Source of the DNA: Candidatus Ornithospirochaeta avicola
Lineage (GTDB): Bacteria > Spirochaetota > Spirochaetia > Sphaerochaetales > Sphaerochaetaceae
Assembly (NCBI GenBank): GCA_019113245.1
Contig: DXHU01000022.1
Span: forward strand, 1-42,158
DNA length: 42,158 bases
Direction of reading: 5' to 3'
The translations under genes and the position numbers were made by a program. A model generated the notes under the pieces. That model had not been told where the DNA came from and searched no databases. It saw only the letters and a list, made by a program, of their open reading frames with translations. Below, in pieces: positions 25,998 to 34,376 of this stretch. Position 1 is the first letter of the stretch. Each line of letters starts with the position of its first letter.

Positions 25998-27570
25998 TGA
26001 ACCTGTGGTACTTGCAGGGCTCTCTTCCTTGATTGATTGGACAAAGGAAGGCTATGAGATTGTCGCAAAGGCAAGGAACGGGCAGGTTCTGCTTGAAGAG
26101 ATTGAACGCCTGAAGCCGGACATTGTCATAACTGACATAAAGATGCCTGTAATGGATGGTTTTGACGTAATTGAAAACCTGAAGGATGCAGAAGACAGGC
26201 CAAGCTTCATCCTCCTCACGAGCTTCGAGGAATTCGATTATGTAAAAAAGGCCATCGGTCTTGATGTAGTTGACTACATTGTAAAACTCGAGCTTAACAG
26301 AGATGACCTATTGAAGGCGCTTGATAAAGCAAGGAAAGCCAGGGAAAACAAGAAGAAAATACTCTCTGAGGATATAAAAAGCTCTGAAAGCCTTGTCGAG
26401 AGCTTCTTCTTCCGCCTGCTTTTCAAGCTAAATGATGACGAGGATGTAAAAGCACAGGCAGAAAGCCTCGCTCTTGACATCTCATTTTCGAAATATGTCG
26501 TCTCCTACACCAAGATCGAGATTTCTGAAAACATGGATAAAAGCCAGGCAGTGGCACTTTACAAATCTGCCATCACACTCCTTTCAGATTCCATCAGCCG
26601 CTATATGAAAAACCACATAGTCCCTCTTGATCTTTCCCATGCGGCTGTGATTTTTGCGTTCAATGCACAGGATGCGGGGGGCTACTACAACCAGATTTTC
26701 CAGGCTCTGAGAAATGCCCAGGAGAATGTAAGATCCCTTTTCAGTCTCAAAGCCACATCATCTGTCGGGCCCGCCGTTGACAATATTCTTCAGATTTCAA
26801 GCTCATTTCACAAAGCGAAAGTGCTGAGCACAAAGAAAACCGAAAGCGATGAAATCCTCATTTCCACACACAGGCAGAACGAGAACTTTGAAGGAAATGA
26901 TTTAGATTTCTCTCAATACCGCGAAAGGATAAAGCAAGCATTTGAAGAACTCAAGGGAGAGGAGATAGAACAAGTGCTCTCAGATCTCATCAATCACATG
27001 AGATATGAGGACATATTGTTTGAAAGTGCTATGGATATCTCTTCAAACGTCCTTTATATGGCAACAAACCTCATTCCTGAATGCGAGGAGATGCTTGAGG
27101 AGATTTTTAGGCCATACTCCACATCGGGCTACCGCTCGCTTTACCTTGCCCGCAACAGCAGCGACTGCATCAGTTTTTTAGAGCATCTTGAAAAAGGGCT
27201 TATAGAGGAACTTGAGAAAAGGCGCCAGGATTACAGGATGATCCAGATAAACAAGATTCAGGGCTATATCATCGACAATATCTCAAGAAAGCTGAGCCTG
27301 AAAGAGGTGGCTGATCTATTCGGCTACAGCCAGGCATATCTTTCAAGCCTTTTTTCGCGCCTCTGCGGTATGAGTTTTGTCGATTATGTGACAAAGGAGA
27401 AGATAACAAGAGCAAAGCAGATGATGGCCACAAGCGATGCAAAGATTTACAGTGTTGCGACATCTCTCGGCTTTGAGTCCCCATTCTACTTCTCGAAGGT
27501 GTTCAAGAAAGTAACAGGGCTTTCGCCCAGCGAATATATAGACAGTTTAGGAAACACAAAGGAGAAATGA
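25969..27570 (+). CDS. YesN-like response regulator with AraC-type DNA-binding domain
   Basis: 533 residues. The receiver domain has the acidic pair in IIADDEP, phospho-acceptor Asp56 in ITDIKMPVMDG and the switch region ILLTSFEEFDYVKKAI. A ~280-residue linker has no recognised domain. The last 100 residues form a double helix-turn-helix of AraC type (LSLKEVADLFGYSQAYLSSLFSRLCGMSF, VATSLGFESPFYFSKVFKKVTGLSPSEY). ATG 25969 has AAGGAG 5 nt upstream; the GTG at 25963 abuts the SD and is unlikely. Paired with the kinase by overlap, it should activate the divergent importer, its own operon and probably the second importer at 31497. Confidence 0.94.
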   Translation: MISRVIIADDEPVVLAGLSSLIDWTKEGYEIVAKARNGQVLLEEIERLKPDIVITDIKMPVMDGFDVIENLKDAEDRPSFILLTSFEEFDYVKKAIGLDVVDYIVKLELNRDDLLKALDKARKARENKKKILSEDIKSSESLVESFFFRLLFKLNDDEDVKAQAESLALDISFSKYVVSYTKIEISENMDKSQAVALYKSAITLLSDSISRYMKNHIVPLDLSHAAVIFAFNAQDAGGYYNQIFQALRNAQENVRSLFSLKATSSVGPAVDNILQISSSFHKAKVLSTKKTESDEILISTHRQNENFEGNDLDFSQYRERIKQAFEELKGEEIEQVLSDLINHMRYEDILFESAMDISSNVLYMATNLIPECEEMLEEIFRPYSTSGYRSLYLARNSSDCISFLEHLEKGLIEELEKRRQDYRMIQINKIQGYIIDNISRKLSLKEVADLFGYSQAYLSSLFSRLCGMSFVDYVTKEKITRAKQMMATSDAKIYSVATSLGFESPFYFSKVFKKVTGLSPSEYIDSLGNTKEK

Positions 27571-27572
27571 CT

Positions 27573-28739
27573 ATGGAAAAGAAACTCTTGAGTGAAAGCG
27601 AGAGAATCAGGGCGCTGGATAATGCATATGCCATTATCAGAAGGAATTTGAAGGAATTCACCTATTCCTGCCAGAGCGAGGCCGGAAAGGATGGATTCTA
27701 TTACCCGATAGAAAATGTTGAATGGACAACCGGATTCTGGCCGGGTGAGCTCTGGCTGATATATGAGTACTCAAAGGATGAGGAGATAAAGAGAGTTGCC
27801 CAGATATTCACCGAGAGCTTCAGAAAGAGAATCGATGAGAAGATTGCTGTCGATCATCATGACATGGGATTCCTCTATACCCCGAGCTGCGTATATGACT
27901 ACATGCTCACACAAAGCGCAGGAGCACGGGATGCCGCAATCAAAGCCGCAGACCAGCTTTTAAGAAGATGGCAGGGAAAAGGACAGTTTCTGCAAGCATG
28001 GGGTGCATTCGGTGCAAAAGAGAATTACCGCTATATAATAGACTGCCTTCTGAATCTTCCGCTCCTTTACTGGGCAAGCGATGAAACAGGGGATGAGAAA
28101 TACAGGAAAACTGCGCTTCTTCATACTGCAACATGCATGGCAAACAGCTTCAGAAGCGACAATTCCACATTCCACACATTCTTCATGGACCCGGAGACTG
28201 GAAAGCCTGTAAGAGGAGAAACATGCCAGGGCTACAAGGCTGACTCTTCATGGGCACGCGGTCAGGCATGGGGTGTATACGGCATGGCACTCAGCTACCG
28301 CCACACAAAGGAGATGAAATACCTTGACAAATTTGAGGCTGTCCTTGACTATTTCCTCTCAAAACTTCCTGAGGACAAGATTCCTTACTGGGATCTGATC
28401 TTCACTTCAGGCGATGAACCAAGGGATTCATCCAGCGCATCAATCGTCGCATGCGGATGCCTTGAGGCTGCAGAAAGCTATGAGAAGCTCAACATGTATG
28501 AAAAGAGCGTGAAATACAAGATGATTGCAAAGGAGCTTCTGAAGGCTGTTTATGACACATGCATGACAGATAAGGACGATATGAGCACAAACGGACTTAT
28601 AAAGCATGGCACATACAGCAAGAAAAGCCCGTACAACACATGTACAGAAAACGGTGTCGATGAGCCTGTATCCTGGGGAGACTATTACTGGCTCGAAGCC
28701 CTGATGAGACTTTCTGGAGAATGGAAATGCATCTGGTAA
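27573..28739 (+). CDS. Glycoside hydrolase family 88 unsaturated glucuronyl hydrolase
   Basis: 388 residues, an (alpha/alpha)6 barrel. Matches to GH88: WTTGFWPGELWLIYEYS, HHDMGFLYTPS with the first catalytic-type Asp (Asp97), YIIDCLLNLPLLYWAS with the second (Asp157), and SSWARGQAWGVYGMA. The enzyme hydrates the 4,5-unsaturated uronic acid that polysaccharide lyases leave at the non-reducing end of glycosaminoglycan oligosaccharides, releasing it as a keto acid. No signal peptide, so cytoplasmic. ATG 27573 has GGAG 8 nt upstream; the earlier ATG 27567 is too close to the SD. It overlaps the lyase gene downstream by 13 bp. Confidence 0.92.
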   Translation: MEKKLLSESERIRALDNAYAIIRRNLKEFTYSCQSEAGKDGFYYPIENVEWTTGFWPGELWLIYEYSKDEEIKRVAQIFTESFRKRIDEKIAVDHHDMGFLYTPSCVYDYMLTQSAGARDAAIKAADQLLRRWQGKGQFLQAWGAFGAKENYRYIIDCLLNLPLLYWASDETGDEKYRKTALLHTATCMANSFRSDNSTFHTFFMDPETGKPVRGETCQGYKADSSWARGQAWGVYGMALSYRHTKEMKYLDKFEAVLDYFLSKLPEDKIPYWDLIFTSGDEPRDSSSASIVACGCLEAAESYEKLNMYEKSVKYKMIAKELLKAVYDTCMTDKDDMSTNGLIKHGTYSKKSPYNTCTENGVDEPVSWGDYYWLEALMRLSGEWKCIW

Positions 28740-30535
28740 AGAATGCGCTGAAAGGCTGCAATGTCACACCCGCCTCATTTTCTGACTTCTCATCTTCAAA
28801 CCGCGCCTTATATGATGAAGTGGACGAAAAGACAAGAAGAGCTTATATAAAGAATGCAGATTCAATGCTTAAAAAAGGCTACAGTGAAATAAGCCTTCCT
28901 CTGTTCAGGGAATTCTTTGCAACCGGGGACAGAAAGCATCATGAGACTTTGTATTTTTTCAAGCGCAGGAAGCTCAGCGTCCTTACATGCGCTGAAGCTC
29001 TTGAGAATGAAGGAAGATTCATCCCTGAGATTGAAAACGGGATCTACAGCCTTTTAAGTGAGCCTTCATGGGTTATTCCGGCACATAACAGCTACATCCG
29101 TGACACGCCTCAGCTTCCGACTCCCGATATCTCCCGTCCTGTTCTGGATCTCTTTGCATGCGAAAGCGGAGAAATCCTTGCTCTTGTAAAAGAGGTTCTT
29201 GGAACAAAAATCGATCCGATTCTGAAAAAAGATATCGAATTTGAACTCATGAGGAGGGTAATCAGGCCATATCTTGAGGATCATTTCTGGTGGATGGGAG
29301 GATGCGGAAAGCTCAATAACTGGAGCGTCTGGTGCACGCAGAACGTGCTGGTTGCAGCCATCTCTCTTCCACTTTCAGAAAAAGAGCTTTCTCTTGTGAT
29401 AAAAAAAGCTGTCAGGACAATGGATCTGTGGCTTGATGAATACAAAAAAGACGGATGCTGCGATGAAGGGGCATCTTATTATCATGCTGCAGGACTTGCA
29501 CTCTTCGGGTGCCTCTATCTGCTGGACAGAGTTGCAAATGGAGCCATGACGCCGGTTTTTGAGAACGAGAAGATCAGAAACATCGCTTCATATATTGAGA
29601 AAGTGTTTGTCCAGGACGACATCTATCTCAATTTTGCGGACTGCTCACCAAAGGCAGGAAGGCTTTCAGCACGAGAATTCCTTTTTGCTGAAAAATGCGG
29701 GAATGAAGAGATGATGGCTCATGCGAGAAAGGACTACATAAAAGAGACATATAAGGGAGAGGAGGACAACAACTACAATCTCTTTTACATGCTTCTTGCC
29801 CTTTCTTCTGACAAGAAAATAAGAACATATAAGGGAGAAAGCAAAAAAAGGAAAGCTCTTTCCTTTACTGACTTTCCCTCAGTGGGTCTTACAATCTACA
29901 GAGAAAAAGATATCACGCTTGCTGTAAAGAGCGGGTCAAATGATGACAGCCACAACCATAATGATGTGGGATCCATAACTCTTTATAAGGGCAAGAAGCC
30001 TCTTTTAATAGACATCGGAGTTGAAACTTACACAAAAAAGACATTCTCTCCTGAGCGCTACACTCTATTCCCGATGAGGAGCATTTATCATAACACGGTC
30101 AATTTCCCTCCTGTTGAACAGAAAGCAGGAAAAGAGTTCAGGGTAACAGAGAGAAAGGTAAGCCAATCTTCCATCTCATTCCATCTTGAGAAGGCTTACG
30201 GCGATGAGAGAATTGAAAGCTATGTCAGATCCGTATTCTTCAACCGCAAGGATGGTAGCATCAAAGTAAAGGATGAGACATCTTCATCACTTTCTCCATG
30301 CCTGAGCATAATAACTCAGGAGGAGCCTGAAATTAGTGAAAACAGGATTTCATTTCCTTCCTTTGAAATAAACTTTACAGGTGCAGAAAAGATTGAGAAG
30401 GAAATCATTGAGATTTCTGACCAGAGACTGATGAAGATGTGGAAAAGCCCTATTTATAGATGTCTGGTGCCGTTTGTAAAAGATCTTGAATGGAAAATAA
30501 CATATAGAGAACAAGGAGAAAAAAGTGAAAATTGA
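28727..30535 (+). CDS. Heparinase II/III-family polysaccharide lyase, cytoplasmic
   Basis: 602 residues: an alpha-toroid N-terminal half (about 1-370) and a beta-sandwich heparinase II/III domain (about 375-600). Candidate catalytic elements follow the order known for Pedobacter heparinase II: NNWSVWCTQN (about 197-206), EGASYYH (about 247-253, catalytic Tyr) and NDDSHNHNDVGS (about 405-416, catalytic His), with FPMRSIYHNTV after it. Family members beta-eliminate uronate-containing glycosaminoglycans or alginate. There is no signal peptide, so it should cut imported oligosaccharides in the cytoplasm. ATG 28727 has GGAG 7 nt upstream. The product is the substrate type of the GH88 encoded directly before it. 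Exact PL family and substrate cannot be fixed by eye. Confidence 0.88.
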   Translation: MHLVKNALKGCNVTPASFSDFSSSNRALYDEVDEKTRRAYIKNADSMLKKGYSEISLPLFREFFATGDRKHHETLYFFKRRKLSVLTCAEALENEGRFIPEIENGIYSLLSEPSWVIPAHNSYIRDTPQLPTPDISRPVLDLFACESGEILALVKEVLGTKIDPILKKDIEFELMRRVIRPYLEDHFWWMGGCGKLNNWSVWCTQNVLVAAISLPLSEKELSLVIKKAVRTMDLWLDEYKKDGCCDEGASYYHAAGLALFGCLYLLDRVANGAMTPVFENEKIRNIASYIEKVFVQDDIYLNFADCSPKAGRLSAREFLFAEKCGNEEMMAHARKDYIKETYKGEEDNNYNLFYMLLALSSDKKIRTYKGESKKRKALSFTDFPSVGLTIYREKDITLAVKSGSNDDSHNHNDVGSITLYKGKKPLLIDIGVETYTKKTFSPERYTLFPMRSIYHNTVNFPPVEQKAGKEFRVTERKVSQSSISFHLEKAYGDERIESYVRSVFFNRKDGSIKVKDETSSSLSPCLSIITQEEPEISENRISFPSFEINFTGAEKIEKEIIEISDQRLMKMWKSPIYRCLVPFVKDLEWKITYREQGEKSEN

Positions 30536-31298
30536 AATCATAAGAGAAGGATCTGTATACCGCTCTGCAGAGCAGAAAAACGAAGCTTACCTCGTATTTG
30601 AAGAAGAATACAAGGAAGGAGATGTAATCAAAGTCACAGCAGAAGGAAAAGGCTTTGTGACAATCCAGCTTGATGCAGTCCTTGGAAGAAGCACAGTATA
30701 CACTGACGGAAGTGCATATTGCCTCACTGTTCCCTTTGGACAGAAGCATGACTGCTATCACCCTGCCGCATTCAAGGGAGATATCCATTTCCTGTGGATA
30801 AGAAATGCATACAGCTGGGAATACGGATACAGGAATCTTGCTTTAAATCCATATGACAGCCATGAGAACACTGCATTCTTCCCTCACAGCAAGGCAAATA
30901 TCGAGACAAGAGGAGAAAGCGTGTTTGCTTCCCGCAATGCAATGGACGGCATAATTGCTGCAAACAACCACGGAAGATGGCCATGGTCAAGCTGGGGAAT
31001 CAATAAGGACCCGAAGGCTGAGATGTATATTGATTTCTGCCGTGATGTGCTTGTTGACAGGATTGTGTTCTATAACCGCGCAGATTTCCCGCATGATGCA
31101 TGGTGGGACAGTGCGGAAATCACATTCTCAGACGGGAGCACGGAAGTCTTCAATTTCGTAAAGAAAGACGGGGCACAGAGCTTTGATATCAAGCAAAGGA
31201 AGATAAGCGCGCTAACACTCCATTCGCTCATCAAGGCAGATGACCCTTCCCCGTTCCCTGCTCTGATTCAGCTTGAAGTGTACGGAAAAGAGTGCTGA
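30525..31298 (+). CDS. Conserved hypothetical with discoidin (F5/8 C)-like C-terminal domain
   Basis: 257 residues, no signal peptide. Residues ~1-100 are beta-rich with EGDVIKVTAEGKGFVTIQLD, resembling a carbohydrate-binding jelly roll. Residues ~110-257 resemble a discoidin/CBM32-like domain: ASRNAMDGIIAANNHGRWPWSSWG, EMYIDFCRDVLVDRIVFYNRADFPHDAWWDSAEITFSDGS and a closing LIQLEVYG. GTG start with AAGGAG 6 nt upstream; it overlaps the lyase by 11 bp and is the last gene before a terminator. It is likely to bind or process the same oligosaccharide; no catalytic residues are recognisable. Confidence 0.75.
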   Translation: MKIEIIREGSVYRSAEQKNEAYLVFEEEYKEGDVIKVTAEGKGFVTIQLDAVLGRSTVYTDGSAYCLTVPFGQKHDCYHPAAFKGDIHFLWIRNAYSWEYGYRNLALNPYDSHENTAFFPHSKANIETRGESVFASRNAMDGIIAANNHGRWPWSSWGINKDPKAEMYIDFCRDVLVDRIVFYNRADFPHDAWWDSAEITFSDGSTEVFNFVKKDGAQSFDIKQRKISALTLHSLIKADDPSPFPALIQLEVYGKEC

Positions 31299-31317
31299 AA
31301 TGCATTTTAAGAATCAC

Positions 31318-31350
31318 GGGCATGGGGCTTTCCTCATGCCCTTCTTTTTT
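31318..31350 (+). terminator. Strong terminator of the lyase operon
   Basis: GGGCATGGGG (31318-31327) pairs with CCTCATGCCC (31332-31341), a 10-bp stem with one G-T and a CTTT loop. TTCTTTTTT follows. It starts 19 bp after the last gene. Confidence 0.85.
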
Positions 31351-31406
31351 CATCAAATACAATAAGTTAGCATATGATTTATGACATTAAAAAAACTTAC
31401 GTAATG

Positions 31407-31422
31407 TTTTTACATGTAATAT
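31407..31422. promoter_or_regulatory. Palindromic element TTTTTACATGTAATAT at the second importer promoter
   Basis: It contains the perfect palindrome TTACATGTAA (31410-31419) and overlaps the -35 box. Both halves recur in the divergent promoter region at 24178-24229. A second palindrome, TTACGTAA, lies about 13 bp upstream. Likely operator for the locus regulator. Confidence 0.55.
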
Positions 31423-31437
31423 ATTCTCTTGTAATAT
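31409..31437 (+). promoter_or_regulatory. Sigma-70 type promoter of the second importer
   Basis: -35 TTTACA (31409-31414), 17-bp spacer, -10 TAATAT (31432-31437), giving a leader of about 53 nt. A weaker second candidate (TTGATT 31460-31465, 18-bp spacer, TATATT 31484-31489) would start at the ATG itself. Confidence 0.6.
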
Positions 31438-31496
31438 AAGAAATTATTTAAGTTCAGTATTGATTATATTCTTATATTCAGGTTATATTTTCCTAG

Positions 31497-32303
31497 ATGA
31501 CTTATAAAAGAAAGGCATACTTATATCTTCTTCCTTCCCTCATCCTGGCAACTGTTTTCTTCATCCTGCCAGCACTTGCAGCAGCTTTCTCTTCTCTCTC
31601 CTCTCCCAGCGGGTATATAAGCCTCTTTAAAAAGAGATATTTCCTTCTTTCTGTTAAGAACACACTACTGTTCACTCTCTTATTCATTCCTATTAATACG
31701 CTTTTTTCTCTTGTTCTTGCCGCTCTTACGAGAAAAGATGACAAAATATCTCTCTTTTTTAGAAATATATATATTATTCCCCTTTCTTTTTCTCTTGCGC
31801 TCATTGCAGTTGTTTTCAAGAAGATGCTTTCATCACACAGCGGGATAATTAACAGGATGCTGGGCCTTGATTTCTCTTTACTGGACAGCACTTCCGGATC
31901 CTTTGCATCTCTTGTGTTTTTATCATTATTTCTTGATGTTGCTATTAATTACATAATACTCTACTCATCTTTCAGATCCATTGATAAGAGCATAATTGAA
32001 ATGGCCATGATTGACGGAGCAAAGAAAAGCCGGCTTTTTTTCTCAATAGAAATTCCCTTGATAAAGAAAGCCATCTTCCTTGTGCTCGCTCTTGGAATAA
32101 AGGATGCTCTTCTGATTTCCTCTCCCATAATGATTTTGACATCAGGAGGTCCTTTCAGAAGCACAGAAAGCATAATGTTCTTTTATTATGTGGAAGCATT
32201 CAACAACATGAATTACTCATATGCGAACTCTATTTCAACTCTTATGCTCAGCCTCAGCATCTCGTCATCGCTTTTTTTTGCGAAGAGGAGGAAACATGAT
32301 TAA
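31497..32303 (+). CDS. Carbohydrate ABC transporter permease (MalF/UgpA type)
   Basis: 268 residues, six predicted helices, opening with the family-typical KRKAYLYLLPSLILATVFFILP. EAA loop IEMAMIDGAKKSRLFFSIEIPLIKKAI (about 164-190). It is shorter than most MalF-like subunits, mainly through short loops, but not truncated. No Shine-Dalgarno sequence precedes the ATG (TTTTCCTAG-ATG), which is odd for the first gene of an operon. It overlaps the next permease by 8 bp. It belongs to a second importer in the same sugar locus, without an ATPase gene. Confidence 0.88.
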   Translation: MTYKRKAYLYLLPSLILATVFFILPALAAAFSSLSSPSGYISLFKKRYFLLSVKNTLLFTLLFIPINTLFSLVLAALTRKDDKISLFFRNIYIIPLSFSLALIAVVFKKMLSSHSGIINRMLGLDFSLLDSTSGSFASLVFLSLFLDVAINYIILYSSFRSIDKSIIEMAMIDGAKKSRLFFSIEIPLIKKAIFLVLALGIKDALLISSPIMILTSGGPFRSTESIMFFYYVEAFNNMNYSYANSISTLMLSLSISSSLFFAKRRKHD

Positions 32304-33093
32304 AAAGGCTCTCATCCTCATATTTGCCGTCCTGCTCATTTTCCCCCTTTTTCATGCAGTCTGCCTTTCTTTATTCTCTCCTTCAGACTTCTACTCCACT
32401 CCTGCCAGATTTTTCCCATCAGCATTGCATTTTGAGAACTATAAGGCAATATTTGACTCATATTCTTTATTGAGACCTTTAATCAACACAATTGCAGTTG
32501 CAATGGTGACAGGAGCTCTGAGAATACTGATCATACTTCCTGCATCCTATGCAATAAGCAATATGAATTTCCGTTTCAGAAAGGCAATATCTGCCATTCT
32601 GATTATCCCCATGTTGATTCCTCAGGATGTGGTCCTGCATTCTAATTATAAAATAATAGCAGCACTTGGACTTCTTGATACGCTTCAAGGCATCAGTTGC
32701 GCATGCATATATTCAGCCTCTTCTTTCATAATAATCCATCTCTCTCTTTCCTCTGTTCCAGAAGAACTGATTGGAGCTGCAAAAATCGACGGAGCTGAGG
32801 ATTGCATGATTCTCATAAAGATAATTGTTCCTCTCATCCGCAACACGATAGCTCTTATCTTCATCCAGGCTTTTTTAAATCAGTTCAACTCATATCTCTG
32901 GCCATTAGTGGTGTCCTCAAGCGAGGAAAGCAGGATGCTCCAGATTGCCATAAACCAGCTTGGTTTTATCGAAGATGGAAATATGGGAGCAGTTTTTGCC
33001 TCAATTTCATTCATCTTCATTCTGAGTCTTTTTTTGATACTCAGCATGAGAAAAAGAATATTTTCAGCAACAGAAGATAGTCTTCTGTTTTAA
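32296..33093 (+). CDS. Carbohydrate ABC transporter permease (MalG/UgpE type)
   Basis: 265 residues with six predicted helices and the MalG-type EAA loop PEELIGAAKIDGAEDCMILIKIIVPLIRNTIALI (about 173-206). ATG 32296 is set by GAGGAGGA just upstream; the open frame reaches 25 codons further back inside the preceding gene, in a different frame, and is not used. It is followed after 11 bp by the binding-protein gene, so order is permease, permease, binding protein, the reverse of the first importer. Confidence 0.9.
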   Translation: MIKKALILIFAVLLIFPLFHAVCLSLFSPSDFYSTPARFFPSALHFENYKAIFDSYSLLRPLINTIAVAMVTGALRILIILPASYAISNMNFRFRKAISAILIIPMLIPQDVVLHSNYKIIAALGLLDTLQGISCACIYSASSFIIIHLSLSSVPEELIGAAKIDGAEDCMILIKIIVPLIRNTIALIFIQAFLNQFNSYLWPLVVSSSEESRMLQIAINQLGFIEDGNMGAVFASISFIFILSLFLILSMRKRIFSATEDSLLF

Positions 33094-33104
33094 TAGGAGG
33101 AAAA

Positions 33105-34376
33105 ATGAAAAGATCTGTATTGCTGTTTATGTCATCACTTCTCTTTATCTCATCCCTTTTTCCGTCCGGAGCAAAAGAAGATGAGAATACAATAGAAATA
33201 TGGCACTCAAACACGGGGGCAAAGGCAGAGGCATTTGAAAACATAGTTGATAATTTCAACAGCACGCACGAAAATCTGAAAATAAAGGCTGTTTATCAGG
33301 GCAGTGCAAGCGATGTGCTTACAAAAGTGAAAAGCGCAGAATCAGCTGGAGGGAAAACCCTTCCAGACATTGCCATACTGGATGCTACAAGCGCGCTTGA
33401 CATGTCAAGAAGCCGCTTTCTGGTGACTCCTGAAGAGCTTGAGATCGACACATCTGTGCTCCTTGATAAAGCACTTTCAGAATACTCATATAAGGATGTG
33501 CATATAGGACTTCCGTTTTCTGCCTCAGCCCTTCTGATGTACTCCAATGCTACGCTTTTTGAAGAGGCATCTCTTGCTATCCCCTCCACTCTGGATGAGA
33601 TGACAGCGGCAGGAAAGGTGATGAAAGAGAAAACAGGAGCATATATTCTCTCTTGTGTCCCATCCACATACGAGATGATTACTTTCCTCTCCTCCCAGAA
33701 CGGCGGATGCTACATTACCGATAACAGGAACGGCCATGACGGGATACCGGAAAACGTGCTCTTTGACGATAACGGAACGTTCACTTTCTTTCTTGAAAAA
33801 TGGATAGCGCTTTCTGAAACAGGTGCTCTTAACAGCATCACAAGCGGTGCTGAGGATGAGTTCCTGACAGGAAAGACTGCATCTGTCTTCCTCTCCTCAT
33901 CCAATCTTGAGAACATGATTAATAAAATCAACGGACGCTTTGATCTCTCAGTCTCCCCCGCTCCTCTTGTGAATGAAAATGCAACAGGAGGAGAGAATAT
34001 TGGAGGAGGATATCTTGCATTCTTTTCCCAAAATTATGGCGTGAAAGAAGTAGCAGAGTACCTTATCAGTGAAGATGTACAGCTTTACTTTGCAATGAAC
34101 ACCGGATATGTTCCCGTGAACAAAAAAGTATATGACAATCCTCAGTGGAAGAGTTTTTTAGAGGAAAATCCCCTTTTCAGCGTTGCTCCAGAGATAATAT
34201 CAGAATCATCAGACAAGGTCATGGGACTCTGGATTCCTTCTGCCTACCAGATCTACCATTCTTTCCAGAAGACCATCAAGGATGCTGTGGATAAGAAGAT
34301 AAATGTTAAAGAAGCAGAAGATATCATGGCAAAGGAGATTGAAAGCGCGCTCAATGAGTACAGAAGGATCAATTGA
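33105..34376 (+). CDS. Family 1 extracellular solute-binding protein (UgpB-like), no lipobox
   Basis: 423 residues. The N-terminal signal MKRSVLLFMSSLLFISSLFPSGA has no Cys, so unlike the binding protein at 22833 it is not a lipoprotein; a cleavable signal is predicted. The mature part (IEIWHSNTGAKAEAFENIVDNFNSTHENLKIKAVYQGSASDVL, LPDIAILDAT, YLISEDVQLYFAMNTGYVPVNKKVY) matches UgpB-like family 1 proteins. SD AGGAGG is 5 nt before the ATG. The 3' end overlaps the convergent MerR gene by 8 bp. It serves the importer formed by the two preceding permeases; the ligand is probably an oligosaccharide of the same pathway. Confidence 0.92.
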   Translation: MKRSVLLFMSSLLFISSLFPSGAKEDENTIEIWHSNTGAKAEAFENIVDNFNSTHENLKIKAVYQGSASDVLTKVKSAESAGGKTLPDIAILDATSALDMSRSRFLVTPEELEIDTSVLLDKALSEYSYKDVHIGLPFSASALLMYSNATLFEEASLAIPSTLDEMTAAGKVMKEKTGAYILSCVPSTYEMITFLSSQNGGCYITDNRNGHDGIPENVLFDDNGTFTFFLEKWIALSETGALNSITSGAEDEFLTGKTASVFLSSSNLENMINKINGRFDLSVSPAPLVNENATGGENIGGGYLAFFSQNYGVKEVAEYLISEDVQLYFAMNTGYVPVNKKVYDNPQWKSFLEENPLFSVAPEIISESSDKVMGLWIPSAYQIYHSFQKTIKDAVDKKINVKEAEDIMAKEIESALNEYRRIN

